A DNA stretch of 30,765 bases, from positions 1 to 30,765 of the IMG/VR virus record IMGVR_UViG_3300046009_006217, one strand, 5' to 3'. A program made the position numbers and the translations under genes. Of the stretch, positions 8,739 through 14,727 are shown piece after piece. The notes beneath the pieces are model-generated. The model saw only the letters and a program-made list of their open reading frames with translations. It had not been told where the DNA came from and did no database searches. This DNA is from a virus. The first letter of the stretch is position 1. Every line of letters begins with the position of its first letter.

Positions 8739-9101
8739 CTATGCGACCATGATTTCATCTCGCCGCGCACTCGTCAAGAGAGCGATCGTAACGAGGTAGT
8801 CCATCCCCGCGATCGTCATCGGGTCGCCTGTATCCACTTCCTGCGCCGCCTGAGCAAGCGTCAGGAAGCGCCAGCACGTCGCGTCAATCGCGGCCCGAGA
8901 TCGCACAAGTTCCAACTCTGCATCGGTGAACCGTTGCAGGAACTCAAACGCCGTGAATCGCTGCGGAGCGAAATCCCAGCCAGTCCATTGAAGGCCAACG
9001 CGACACGGCAGATCGTCGATGCGAACGGCCGACGCTGGCTTGATGTCGGCCTCGACGATTTCGATAACGACGTTCTTCTCATTCACGACGGCCCATTTCA
9101 T
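8739..9101 (-). CDS. Tail fibre assembly-like protein
   Basis: A 120-aa protein. Its N-terminus (MKWAVVNEKNVVIEIVEAD) resembles the first strand of tail-fibre accessory proteins. The second half, FLQRFTDAELELVRSRAA...TIAGMDYLVTIALLT, matches a small helical unit often found in phage fibre or baseplate accessory proteins. It starts as ATGA with the upstream lectin-like fibre gene, with AGGAGG about nine bases before the start. A fibre chaperone role is inferred from position and these motifs. It could also be a structural component of the tail tip. Confidence 0.5.
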   Translation of the reverse strand: MKWAVVNEKNVVIEIVEADIKPASAVRIDDLPCRVGLQWTGWDFAPQRFTAFEFLQRFTDAELELVRSRAAIDATCWRFLTLAQAAQEVDTGDPMTIAGMDYLVTIALLTSARRDEIMVA

Positions 9102-9793
9102 CGCGACACCTCCTGCTCAAACGTGAGGAAATCACCGTACATAATTCGAGCTGTTGTTCCGAGCGACTTGACGGTGCCACAGAAGATGCCGAGCGGATTC
9201 GCTGTGCCAGTCGGCACCGTCGCTCCGCTGATCGTTCCAACGTGAGATCCGTTGATATAGAACTGAACTGGCCCTCCGCTCCTCGCGAGGCGAATCTCAA
9301 GCGTATACCAAGTGTTCGCGGCGACGGTGATTCCCGTATCGGCCGAGGAGTTCCCCGCTGTGTTCTCTGAGCAGTAGATATCCCACTTGCCAGAGTTGTT
9401 GTTGTCGCGATATCGAAATGTCGCAGCGATGCTCGGAACAAAGGCCGTGAACGAATTCGAGAAACCGACTTGAATCGAGTATCGATTTGTGCCGTCGCTC
9501 AAGCTCGTCGGTGTTTTGATCGCTGCTCGAAGCGTCGCCGTGCCATTGTTGAAGATGATCGAGTCAGCATTCACGGTGCCGATACTCGCTCTTCCTGTTG
9601 TCGTTGTGCCTTGCGTGAATGTCGCGTATCCGAAACGGTTCAACTCTGAAATCGCTGCGGTCACGAAACCGACCGCTGCTCCAGAACCAGATACCGCCGT
9701 TGAGAATGGCGCTGCGACGGCGAAATCCGAATGCATGAAGACAGTCGTCTTCGGATTGAAACGATCGCGCTCGACGGGGTAGGTTTGAATCAT
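9098..9793 (-). CDS. Putative tail fibre or receptor-binding protein, lectin-like
   Basis: A 231-aa protein rich in Thr, Ser, Gly and Asn with alternating beta strands. Segments such as SIQVGFSNSF, SGKWDIYCSENTAG, NTWYTLEIRLARSGGPVQFYINGSHVGT and PLGIFCGTVKSLG resemble the concanavalin/LamG-type jelly roll used in surface binding. No collagen-like repeat or coiled coil is visible. The gene is followed by a fibre-assembly-like gene, which supports a fibre or adhesin role. It starts at 9793 in an ATGA overlap with the small helix-turn-helix gene. The exact ligand cannot be inferred. Confidence 0.55.
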   Translation of the reverse strand: MIQTYPVERDRFNPKTTVFMHSDFAVAAPFSTAVSGSGAAVGFVTAAISELNRFGYATFTQGTTTTGRASIGTVNADSIIFNNGTATLRAAIKTPTSLSDGTNRYSIQVGFSNSFTAFVPSIAATFRYRDNNNSGKWDIYCSENTAGNSSADTGITVAANTWYTLEIRLARSGGPVQFYINGSHVGTISGATVPTGTANPLGIFCGTVKSLGTTARIMYGDFLTFEQEVSR

Positions 9794-10011
9794 TCGCCTC
9801 TCGCTCGCTTGTAGCCTTTGGTACGCTCGAACTCCGCAAGCACGTCTGGATGAACGCGACGATGCAGGGACTCGGGGATGCGGACTCCCAAGATGATGCC
9901 TTGATCGATGAGCCGTGCCGCGTGATTCTTGCTGATTCCGAGCCTCGCTGCGACCTCTCCGGTCGTGAGCCATTTCGCGATGCGATCGCACGGCACGTCG
10001 AGAGGATGCAT
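9790..10011 (-). CDS. Small excisionase-like helix-turn-helix protein
   Basis: A 73-aa protein with a MerR/excisionase-type DNA-binding motif, LTTGEVAARLGISKNHAARLIDQG, at about residues 16-39, followed by a positively charged wing and a short tail (VLAEFERTKGYKRARGE). It probably binds DNA as a small regulator. No integrase was found, so a true excisionase role is not supported here. The start at 10011 has no strong ribosome site. An in-frame ATG at 10056 would add 15 residues but would overlap the spanin gene. Confidence 0.65.
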   Translation of the reverse strand: MHPLDVPCDRIAKWLTTGEVAARLGISKNHAARLIDQGIILGVRIPESLHRRVHPDVLAEFERTKGYKRARGE

Positions 10012-10021
10012 CAGTCGGCTT

Positions 10022-10270
10022 CTAGCCTTCACGATCGGCCTCTTCCTCGAGCGCATCAACGAATGACGGAGGTACGAGATACCAACCCTCTGGGATCTCA
10101 ACGCGATTCCCGCTGAGAACCCATTGTGATCCTTCCGACGTGTAGACGAACGCCTTCACATCTGGGCCGACGCGCATCGGAGCAGATTCAGGGACGAGGA
10201 CGGTTCTTGGTGCGCATCCTGCGAAGACGAATTGCAGCGCGAGTAAGAAGAGCGCGATCTGATTTTGCAT
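10022..10270 (-). CDS. Putative outer-membrane spanin lipoprotein (Rz1-like)
   Basis: An 82-aa protein with a lipoprotein signal: a hydrophobic stretch IALFLLALQFVFAGC whose last four residues (FAGC) form a lipobox with the acceptor Cys at position 19. The mature part (PRTVLVPESAPMRVGPDVKAFVY...IPEGWYLVP) resembles small lipoproteins common in phage lysis regions. Its 5' part overlaps the gene for a small membrane protein in another frame by 83 bases, as Rz/Rz1 spanin genes do. It would complete lysis by joining the inner and outer membranes. The spanin role is inferred; the lipoprotein signal is seen directly. A good AAAGG ribosome site precedes the ATG. Confidence 0.65.
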   Translation of the reverse strand: MQNQIALFLLALQFVFAGCAPRTVLVPESAPMRVGPDVKAFVYTSEGSQWVLSGNRVEIPEGWYLVPPSFVDALEEEADREG

Positions 10271-10355
10271 CTGTAGCCTTTGTGCTTTGCTCGGCGCGTC
10301 GCTCAAGGAAGCCGATGATGGCCGTCGCGAAAGCGAGAAGAATTCTTTCAAGCAT
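10188..10355 (-). CDS. Small membrane protein, possible inner-membrane spanin partner
   Basis: A 55-aa protein with one N-terminal hydrophobic helix (LERILLAFATAIIGFLE) followed by a basic tail ending in RLRRMRTKNRPRP. It starts at ATG 10355, overlapping the stop of the coiled-coil gene by eight bases, and its end overlaps the lipoprotein gene in a different frame. Small proteins with a FLERR-type sequence next to such lipoproteins are frequent in phage lysis cassettes. An i-spanin role is possible, but the periplasmic part is far shorter than in lambda Rz, so the assignment is uncertain. Confidence 0.5.
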   Translation of the reverse strand: MLERILLAFATAIIGFLERRAEQSTKATDAKSDRALLTRAAIRLRRMRTKNRPRP

Positions 10356-10560
10356 CTTCGCCCTCGAGCGCTCGGATTCGTGCTTCAAGTCGCTCGATGG
10401 TATCTGCGGCTTGCTTGAGTTCGTCTTTGACTTCAGTCCAGAACGAATACATCGGAGCATCCGAGATCACTCGTATCCTCTCGGATACAGATTCGGCCCG
10501 AGCCATGCGAGCGCGTAGTTCGAGATTCGCGGCAAGCAGGTTCTCGAGCTTCTGCGTCAT
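10348..10560 (-). CDS. Small coiled-coil protein in the lysis cluster
   Basis: A 70-aa protein, helical throughout, with heptad-like patterns at both ends: KLENLLAANLELRARMARAE at the N-terminus and ELKQAADTIERLEARIRALEGE at the C-terminus. It has no membrane helix or signal peptide. It starts in an ATGA overlap with the holin candidate and lies upstream of the spanin-like pair. It may bridge lysis proteins or be unrelated to lysis; the function is not known. Confidence 0.6.
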   Translation of the reverse strand: MTQKLENLLAANLELRARMARAESVSERIRVISDAPMYSFWTEVKDELKQAADTIERLEARIRALEGEDA

Positions 10561-10763
10561 CGGATGCCTTCTTGCTGCGAGGAGACCTTCGCGTCTCGAG
10601 CGAAGATCAGGCCAACTCCGGCCATGACTGCCGCCGCCACTGCGCCCCAGTCTGCGACCGTCACAGGGTCGCCGTCGAGTTCTGCTTTGAGTGCGCCAGA
10701 GAGCGCGACAACAATCGCGAGGATGCCGGTTGTCGTAGTCTTCCAAGATGCCTTCGAGATCAT
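10557..10763 (-). CDS. Putative holin with two membrane helices
   Basis: A 68-aa protein with two hydrophobic segments, about residues 12-27 (TGILAIVVALSGALKA) and 42-58 (DWGAVAAAVMAGVGLIFA), joined by a short acidic loop, with a charged C-terminus beginning with ARDAK. This size and layout match class II phage holins and small phage membrane proteins that end in GLIFARD. It is followed by a coiled-coil gene and a spanin-like pair, which supports a lysis role. The ATG at 10763 has an AAAGGGAA ribosome site. A TTG at 10778 in the same frame would add five residues. Confidence 0.65.
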   Translation of the reverse strand: MISKASWKTTTTGILAIVVALSGALKAELDGDPVTVADWGAVAAAVMAGVGLIFARDAKVSSQQEGIR

Positions 10764-10774
10764 GTGATTCCCTT

Positions 10775-11023
10775 TCAATCGATGATGATTTCTATGGTGT
10801 CGATACTCGCCGACGCGATGAAGAAAGACGAGATGTCAACTTCGCCGAGATCCTTCCACGCTCCGGCGGGGACTTCGATTCGAGGACTGTGCGCGACGTT
10901 GAGTCCGACATATGCGTTCGCCGACTGCGGATACACCTTCACGCGGCGAAGATCTCCGGTGCGACTTCCGCTCAAAGCGAGAGCGGGAGCCGGAGTCGCG
11001 AATACGTTGAGGATCGTCTTCAT
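10775..11023 (-). CDS. Small beta-rich protein, paralogue of the upstream gene
   Basis: An 82-aa protein (84 aa if the TTG at 11029 is used). Its body aligns with the preceding gene's product: GDLRRVKVYPQSANAYVGL against GDLRRIIAVTGGTAVTIGL, then SPRIEVPAGAWKDLGEVDIS against SPVVTVPANTALDIGETDLS, and both end in a short hydrophobic strand followed by Asp. The two genes form a tandem duplication. Alternating hydrophobic residues suggest a small beta sandwich, perhaps a virion decoration or tail-tip part. No catalytic residues stand out. Confidence 0.65.
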   Translation of the reverse strand: MKTILNVFATPAPALALSGSRTGDLRRVKVYPQSANAYVGLNVAHSPRIEVPAGAWKDLGEVDISSFFIASASIDTIEIIID

Positions 11024-11025
11024 GT

Positions 11026-11274
11026 TCAATCCACGATGAGTGCGATGGTGACTCCTGCGCCAGACGCGGTCACATGCAACTTTGAGAGATCAGTTTCACC
11101 GATGTCGAGCGCGGTATTCGCAGGAACGGTCACGACTGGCGACATTCCGCTCTCAAGTCCGATTGTGACGGCCGTGCCGCCAGTGACGGCGATGATCCGT
11201 CGAAGATCTCCGAGTTGAGCATTCGCGTCGACTCGCTGTGCCGTCACGTTCGTATACGTAATGATCCGTTTCAC
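11026..11274 (-). CDS. Small beta-rich protein, first copy of a tandem pair
   Basis: An 82-aa protein that begins at GTG in a GTGA overlap with the upstream membrane protein gene. It shares a GDLRR motif, an SP.(V/I).VPA strand, a DIGE/DLGE turn and the C-terminal strand with the next gene downstream. The composition (Thr, Val, Ala, Gly) is that of a small beta protein. It is probably a virion or surface protein, but the family is not recognised. Confidence 0.65.
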   Translation of the reverse strand: MKRIITYTNVTAQRVDANAQLGDLRRIIAVTGGTAVTIGLESGMSPVVTVPANTALDIGETDLSKLHVTASGAGVTIALIVD

Positions 11275-11540
11275 TTGAACCTCCGCTCGATCATTTCGAG
11301 CCGTCGTTGAATGTCCTCGAGAGTCTTCGCGTGTGTCGCGTCGGTGACTGCTGCGCTTGCTTGCGCTCTTGCAAGATCATTGACCGTCGATGCGAGCTTG
11401 TCGATGTCCGTTCTCGCCTCGTCGATCGCTGCGGATTTCAACCCGAGCGAATACACAAGCGTCGAGAACCCGACGATCATGGTCGCGATCTGCCCGATAC
11501 CGATGGCCGTTGTGAGGCCACTGCGCTTTTCATCTGCCAT
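11271..11540 (-). CDS. Membrane-anchored coiled-coil protein, possible holin-like
   Basis: An 89-aa protein with one membrane helix, IGIGQIATMIVGFSTLVYSLG, at residues 12-32, followed by a coiled coil (DEARTDIDKLASTVNDLARA...LEDIQRRLEMIERRFK). Small phage proteins of this layout occur in lysis or superinfection regions, but the role is open. The ATG at 11540 has no clear ribosome site. A longer form starting at a TTG near 11598 is conceivable, but it would begin inside the U-tract of the upstream terminator. This gene is the first after that terminator. Confidence 0.6.
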   Translation of the reverse strand: MADEKRSGLTTAIGIGQIATMIVGFSTLVYSLGLKSAAIDEARTDIDKLASTVNDLARAQASAAVTDATHAKTLEDIQRRLEMIERRFK

Positions 11541-11598
11541 GCGAAGTAAATCGGCTTGTCGATTTGATCTCTCGCGTTCTCTTTTTATATGGCGGATC

Positions 11599-11638
11599 AA
11601 AAAGGCCGCCGCGAGAGAGGAGGCAACTCGCGACGGCC
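11599..11638 (-). terminator. Rho-independent terminator after the small membrane protein gene
   Basis: On the minus strand, a 12-bp stem (arms at 11627-11638 and 11604-11615, one G-U pair, 11-base loop) is followed at once by five T residues at 11603-11599. It begins about 11 bases after the stop codon of the 49-aa membrane protein gene. This is a canonical intrinsic terminator and should end the long early transcript. No convincing promoter for the next gene was seen, so some readthrough is likely. Confidence 0.85.
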
Positions 11639-11649
11639 CACGCGAAAGC

Positions 11650-11799
11650 TTAGTTGAGGAGCCAGAGAACAAACCACAGAAGCGCCACCGATCCCGAGAT
11701 GATGCAGGATGCACCGACGAGGATCGCGATCGTTTCTCGACGCGCCTCCTCGATTGTAGGCTCCTCCCAAGGATTCTCAATCCAGTCGTCGTCATTCAT
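11650..11799 (-). CDS. 49-aa membrane protein, holin candidate
   Basis: A 49-aa protein with an acidic, Trp-containing N-terminus (MNDDDWIENPWEEP) and a C-terminal membrane helix (IAILVGASCIISGSVALLWFVLWLL) that ends one residue before the stop. The start at 11799 overlaps the stop of the acidic-tail gene by eight bases. An in-frame ATG at 11808 would add MKT. Tail-anchored proteins of this size can act as small holins or holin regulators, but nothing in the sequence proves this. It is the last gene before the terminator. Confidence 0.6.
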   Translation of the reverse strand: MNDDDWIENPWEEPTIEEARRETIAILVGASCIISGSVALLWFVLWLLN

Positions 11800-12076
11800 C
11801 GTCTTCATCGTCTTCGTCTTCCTCGACCTCTGGCTCTTCGATGTCGTTGATTTTGTCTCGCACATATCGCATCAAGCCATGCACGGTGAGCATGTTTCCG
11901 ATGGCCGTCGACTTGATTTCCGTCTTCCGTTTCCGCTGCTTCGTCCACACGACGATGATAGCGTCGGCCCCGACTGTCTCGATCGCTTCCCTCGCGAGCT
12001 GATCCATCGTGGCGGCTTCGATGTCGCTCGCCTTGAGCGGCTTTGGTGGCTCCGGCTTTGGATCGTCGCTCGTCAT
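11792..12076 (-). CDS. Hypothetical protein with an acidic C-terminal tail
   Basis: A 94-aa protein. The first half is Pro/Lys-rich then helical (LKASDIEAATMDQLAREAIETV), the middle has a hydrophobic strand ADAIIVVWTKQRKR, and the end is a strongly acidic run of Glu and Asp (EEPEVEEDEDDEDDE). The acidic tail is encoded by a short repeat of GAAGACGAT-like units that also supplies the ATG codons of the next gene in another frame. It starts by ATGA overlap after the phosphoesterase. Acidic tails occur in DNA mimics and chaperones, but no function can be assigned. Confidence 0.7.
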   Translation of the reverse strand: MTSDDPKPEPPKPLKASDIEAATMDQLAREAIETVGADAIIVVWTKQRKRKTEIKSTAIGNMLTVHGLMRYVRDKINDIEEPEVEEDEDDEDDE

Positions 12077-12948
12077 TTCGCAGGCTCCAGTCCGAATCGA
12101 ATTCGCTTCCGATCCGTGTATCCCTCGATCACGATCTTGAGCCACCATGCCCCAAGACTCTGCGGCATGAAACCCTTCTCGACGGCCCAGCCTTCGCCCT
12201 TGAGCGTGTCTTCCTTGTAGCCTGGCGACTTGATGTGTATCTGCTCGTCTCGAGTGACTACGTCTTCGGAGTTGAGCCGTATACGAGCGAGGGAAAGATA
12301 GAACTCCGTGTGTGTGTGTCCGCTCCACACAATCTCCGCGTCAGGATAGGAGATCGCCATCCGGTTCGATTGAATAACGCCGCGAGTGACGGGAGCCGAT
12401 CCGCCGAACCCATGATGGTATGCAATCGTGACGCTTCCTCTCCTGACCTTCTGTCTTCGCACTCGGATCCGCACGAACCCTTGATACGTTCCCATCTGGA
12501 GGAGCGGCGCGTGTGGCTTGAGGCGAGCGTATAGACGCTCGGTCAAGTTGGTGTCGTTGTGCTTCGCGACCGATGTTTCGTGGTTTCCAGGAGACATGAG
12601 AAGCCATCGATCCGCGTAGGGTAGATACCGCTCATACGCGACATCGACGAGCCGGTCGAGATACGGCCCGTGCTGATACTCCTCGCGCAGGGCGGAGCGA
12701 TCCGCTCGCTTGTCGTACCGACCTTGCATACAGTCGAACATGTCGCCGATGTCGAGTATGTACGCACCGAGCGCTTTGGCTTGCTTGAGGTGGCGATCCT
12801 CGAGCTCTCGATCTGCTCCCACAGCATCATGGTGCGCGTCGGATCTGAGGAGAAACCAGATCGGGTCTTTGTTGTTTTCTTCGTCGTGATCCACATCTAA
12901 CACGACGACATTCGGGCGTTGAAGTCGACTTGCGGCCTTGCGAGTCAA
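12073..12948 (-). CDS. Calcineurin-like metallophosphoesterase
   Basis: A 291-aa protein with the full metal-binding set of this superfamily: RSDAHHD at residues 35-41 in place of DxH, DIGDMFD at 66-72, GNHE at 121-124, HHG at 178-180 and GHTH at 210-213. Such phage enzymes may act as nucleases (SbcD/Mre11 type) or small phosphodiesterases; the substrate is not shown here. It starts with TTG at 12948, supported by a strong AGGAGG site six bases upstream. It follows the PD-(D/E)XK nuclease gene, which suggests a role in DNA processing or recombination. Confidence 0.88.
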   Translation of the reverse strand: MTRKAASRLQRPNVVVLDVDHDEENNKDPIWFLLRSDAHHDAVGADRELEDRHLKQAKALGAYILDIGDMFDCMQGRYDKRADRSALREEYQHGPYLDRLVDVAYERYLPYADRWLLMSPGNHETSVAKHNDTNLTERLYARLKPHAPLLQMGTYQGFVRIRVRRQKVRRGSVTIAYHHGFGGSAPVTRGVIQSNRMAISYPDAEIVWSGHTHTEFYLSLARIRLNSEDVVTRDEQIHIKSPGYKEDTLKGEGWAVEKGFMPQSLGAWWLKIVIEGYTDRKRIRFGLEPAK

Positions 12949-12957
12949 ACCAGCCTC

Positions 12958-13302
12958 CTAGGGTAGTTCCCCTATTCGTGCGATCTTTGCGGCCAGAGTG
13001 CGGATGTGTGTGAGCTCGACGAGCACGAAAAATCTCGTGTCGCCGTCTTCACGGAGCAGCACTACGGGAATCTCGCCTTCCTTAGCGTCTTCCTCGGCTT
13101 GTTCCATGAATCGGAGGGTCGAATGTGCGGCCCTCGCTTTCACCTCGAAGTGAACACCTTCAAGAGTCGTTTGCAGGTCTGCGTCTCCGGCCCTCCCGCA
13201 GAACTGCACAGATCGTCGCGCCTCAATTGAAAGCGCCGAGGAGACGGCCTTCGCGGCCTCTCGCTCGACGCGCTTCCCTTTCTGTCGCGATAGTGAACCC
13301 AT
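12958..13302 (-). CDS. PD-(D/E)XK nuclease, Holliday junction resolvase-like
   Basis: A 114-aa protein with the nuclease core in the expected order: Glu14 in KGKRVEREAAK, Asp40/42 in GRAGDADLQ, and the E-x-K at 53-55 in VHFEVKARA. This is the pattern of small archaeal Hjc-type and phage resolvases that cut branched DNA before packaging. The N-terminal KGKRVERE helix supports that subfamily. The ATG at 13302 lacks a Shine-Dalgarno site. Instead a five-base-pair hairpin ends directly at the start codon. Confidence 0.75.
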   Translation of the reverse strand: MGSLSRQKGKRVEREAAKAVSSALSIEARRSVQFCGRAGDADLQTTLEGVHFEVKARAAHSTLRFMEQAEEDAKEGEIPVVLLREDGDTRFFVLVELTHIRTLAAKIARIGELP

Positions 13303-13317
13303 GCCGACTCTATCGGC
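13303..13317 (-). promoter_or_regulatory. Hairpin covering the ribosome site of the nuclease gene
   Basis: On the minus strand, GCCGA (13317-13313), loop TAGAG, then TCGGC (13307-13303) end immediately before the ATG at 13302. The stem is perfect and no Shine-Dalgarno sequence exists outside it. The geometry (5-bp stem, 5-base loop with G at position 3 and A at 4) matches the leader hairpins at 17699-17713, 18091-18105, 18934-18950 and 20487-20503, although the loop differs at its ends. Confidence 0.5.
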
Positions 13318-13322
13318 AAGAA

Positions 13323-13499
13323 TCAGCTTGAAATCTCGTCGCGTTCCTCGCGCAACTTTCCGGCTTCGCCGGATAGTTCGCGTAGCCGCTCGATTTCGTC
13401 GGCGGCGTCGCTCAACAGCAAACCTAGCACCATTGATCTTGTTTGCTTCTGCGACTCGGCGTACAGGCGCAGCCGCGCCACGATGTCGTGGTCATTCAT
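13323..13499 (-). CDS. Small helical protein, paralogue of the upstream gene
   Basis: A 58-aa protein (MNDHDIVARLRLYAESQKQ...) with a coiled-coil-like end containing DAADEIERLRE. The upstream gene's product has the same plan (DIVNRLRLWADWL...DAADEIERLRAERDE), so the two are probably tandem paralogues. Short proteins with this signature are frequent in phage early regions, but their role is unknown. The start at 13499 overlaps the previous stop by eight bases (ATGAATGA). Confidence 0.65.
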   Translation of the reverse strand: MNDHDIVARLRLYAESQKQTRSMVLGLLLSDAADEIERLRELSGEAGKLREERDEISS

Positions 13500-13743
13500 C
13501 GGTGTTCTGCTTGAAGCAGTCCCATCCCATGAGGATTGCGTATTTCTGCGGACTGCGTGGCGGATCGCAAATTGCTTCCGATTCAATCTTGCAGATTTTT
13601 CTCCTCGCCTCGTCGCGCTCGGCGCGCAACCGCTCGATCTCGTCGGCGGCGTCGCGAAGATCGCTCATCACTGCGGTATCAGGGCAGCGGTCGTGAAGCC
13701 AGTCAGCCCACAAGCGAAGCCGATTCACGATGTCACGGCTCAT
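13492..13743 (-). CDS. Small helical protein with DAADEIERLRAERDE motif
   Basis: An 83-aa protein starting by ATGA overlap after the 159-aa coiled-coil gene. The N-terminus (RDIVNRLRLWADWLHDRCPD) and the coiled-coil segment are shared with the next gene. Its last 30 residues (AICDPPRSPQKYAILMGWDCFKQNTDE) are extra. The function is not known. The repeated motif points to duplication and divergence of a small phage gene. Confidence 0.65.
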   Translation of the reverse strand: MSRDIVNRLRLWADWLHDRCPDTAVMSDLRDAADEIERLRAERDEARRKICKIESEAICDPPRSPQKYAILMGWDCFKQNTDE

Positions 13744-14219
13744 GCGTTTTTTCCCATGTGTTCGAGATACTTGAGGAAGATGGCTCTCTGGCATTCGGTG
13801 ATGATCTCAAAGTCTTTCTTGCTTTTCGCATCGCTGAAAGTCTCGTACAACAAGCCGAGCATCGATCGCATCTCACGAAGAAGCGGACTCGCCTCTTCCC
13901 ATTCCTTGAGAAGCTTTTGCTTTTCCTCTGTTGCCTTCTTGTATCGATCACGCTCAAGAGCGGCTTCCTCAGACATGCGAGTGTGATTGTCTTTCAACTT
14001 CGCAATGATTTCGACTGCTTCGTTTTGCACCTGTACCTTGTACTCGTCTTTGAACGCGACCCATTTCGGATCGACTGCAAGAATCGATACCAATTTATCC
14101 AGGAGCGCGACTTCTCTGTCCGTGCTTTGAAACTTGTATGCCACGCGCACAGCGCTACCAAGCGCCTCGCGAAGGATCACGTCCATACGATCATCAACTT
14201 CCAGATTCTTCTTGCTCAT
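13740..14219 (-). CDS. Hypothetical helical coiled-coil protein
   Basis: A 159-aa protein, largely helical and rich in Lys and Glu, with a probable coiled coil between about residues 75 and 115 (TRMSEEAALERDRYKKATEEKQKLLKEWEEA). No signal peptide, membrane helix or catalytic motif is visible. It starts in an ATGA overlap with the upstream 59-aa gene and ends in ATGA with the next. It is not recognised as a known family. Confidence 0.65.
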   Translation of the reverse strand: MSKKNLEVDDRMDVILREALGSAVRVAYKFQSTDREVALLDKLVSILAVDPKWVAFKDEYKVQVQNEAVEIIAKLKDNHTRMSEEAALERDRYKKATEEKQKLLKEWEEASPLLREMRSMLGLLYETFSDAKSKKDFEIITECQRAIFLKYLEHMGKNA

Positions 14220-14395
14220 CGCTGTTCCTCTTTCTTTCGCATGAATTCCAACTTCGTCGCCGCCTTGTTCAAAGCATCGATACAGAACGAATGCTCGGAG
14301 TCTGGATCACGATCGTCTTCGTGAAAGCGCATGTCTTTGACGACCTCGCGAACGGCACACACCAGACGCATGACTTCCTCAAGTTCCTCTTTCAT
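14216..14395 (-). CDS. Small hypothetical helical protein
   Basis: A 59-aa protein (MKEELEEVMRLVCAVREVV...) predicted all helical, ending in KLEFMRKKEEQR. The ATG at 14395 overlaps the previous stop as ATGA and has GGAGG seven bases upstream. It is part of the uninterrupted early operon. No function can be suggested. Confidence 0.6.
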   Translation of the reverse strand: MKEELEEVMRLVCAVREVVKDMRFHEDDRDPDSEHSFCIDALNKAATKLEFMRKKEEQR

Positions 14396-14727
14396 AGTGC
14401 CTCCTTGATGCACATCACACGTTGCGCTCGGCCCGATCGAGCCGTTCGCGTTCTTCCTGTTGGGACGATCACTCCGAGCCGGAGAAGATCTGAGCAGCGC
14501 TTCCAAGCGCCGTCGAATCCTGCACGGTCTCCAGCCTCTTCAGCTGTCAATCCCTGAGAACCGGCTTCGCGGAAGATCGCGGTGAGCGCCTCGAGATGTC
14601 CGTTCGCGTCGAGAGATCTCGCGGCCCTCTTGGATGTCTCTGGATCGCTGGTGCGAGCGAGAGGAGAGAAGAGAGAGTTCGGTGGCGGCGGCTCGAGATC
14701 GCGACGTCGGTATGCCTTGTCGCTCAT
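14392..14727 (-). CDS. Winged-helix-like early protein
   Basis: A 111-aa protein. The middle part, ARTSDPETSKRAARSLDANGHLEALTAIFREAGSQGLTAEEAGDRAG, followed by KRCSDLLRLGVIVPTGRTR, has the look of a winged helix: two helices, a recognition helix and a beta wing. Phages often carry similar proteins that begin with a Pro-rich stretch and a DPETS motif. DNA binding is likely, but the target is unknown. It starts as ATGA after the 191-aa gene. Confidence 0.65.
   Translation of the reverse strand: MSDKAYRRRDLEPPPPNSLFSPLARTSDPETSKRAARSLDANGHLEALTAIFREAGSQGLTAEEAGDRAGFDGAWKRCSDLLRLGVIVPTGRTRTARSGRAQRVMCIKEAL

Noticed and set aside
9790-10011. Excisionase function for the small helix-turn-helix gene
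   Set aside because: No integrase, attachment site or repressor pair was found, so only DNA binding is claimed.
12951-12961. CCTAGG-type palindrome around the stop of the nuclease gene
   Set aside because: The short symmetry comes from the stop codon and the AGGAGG ribosome site of the next gene and has no further support.
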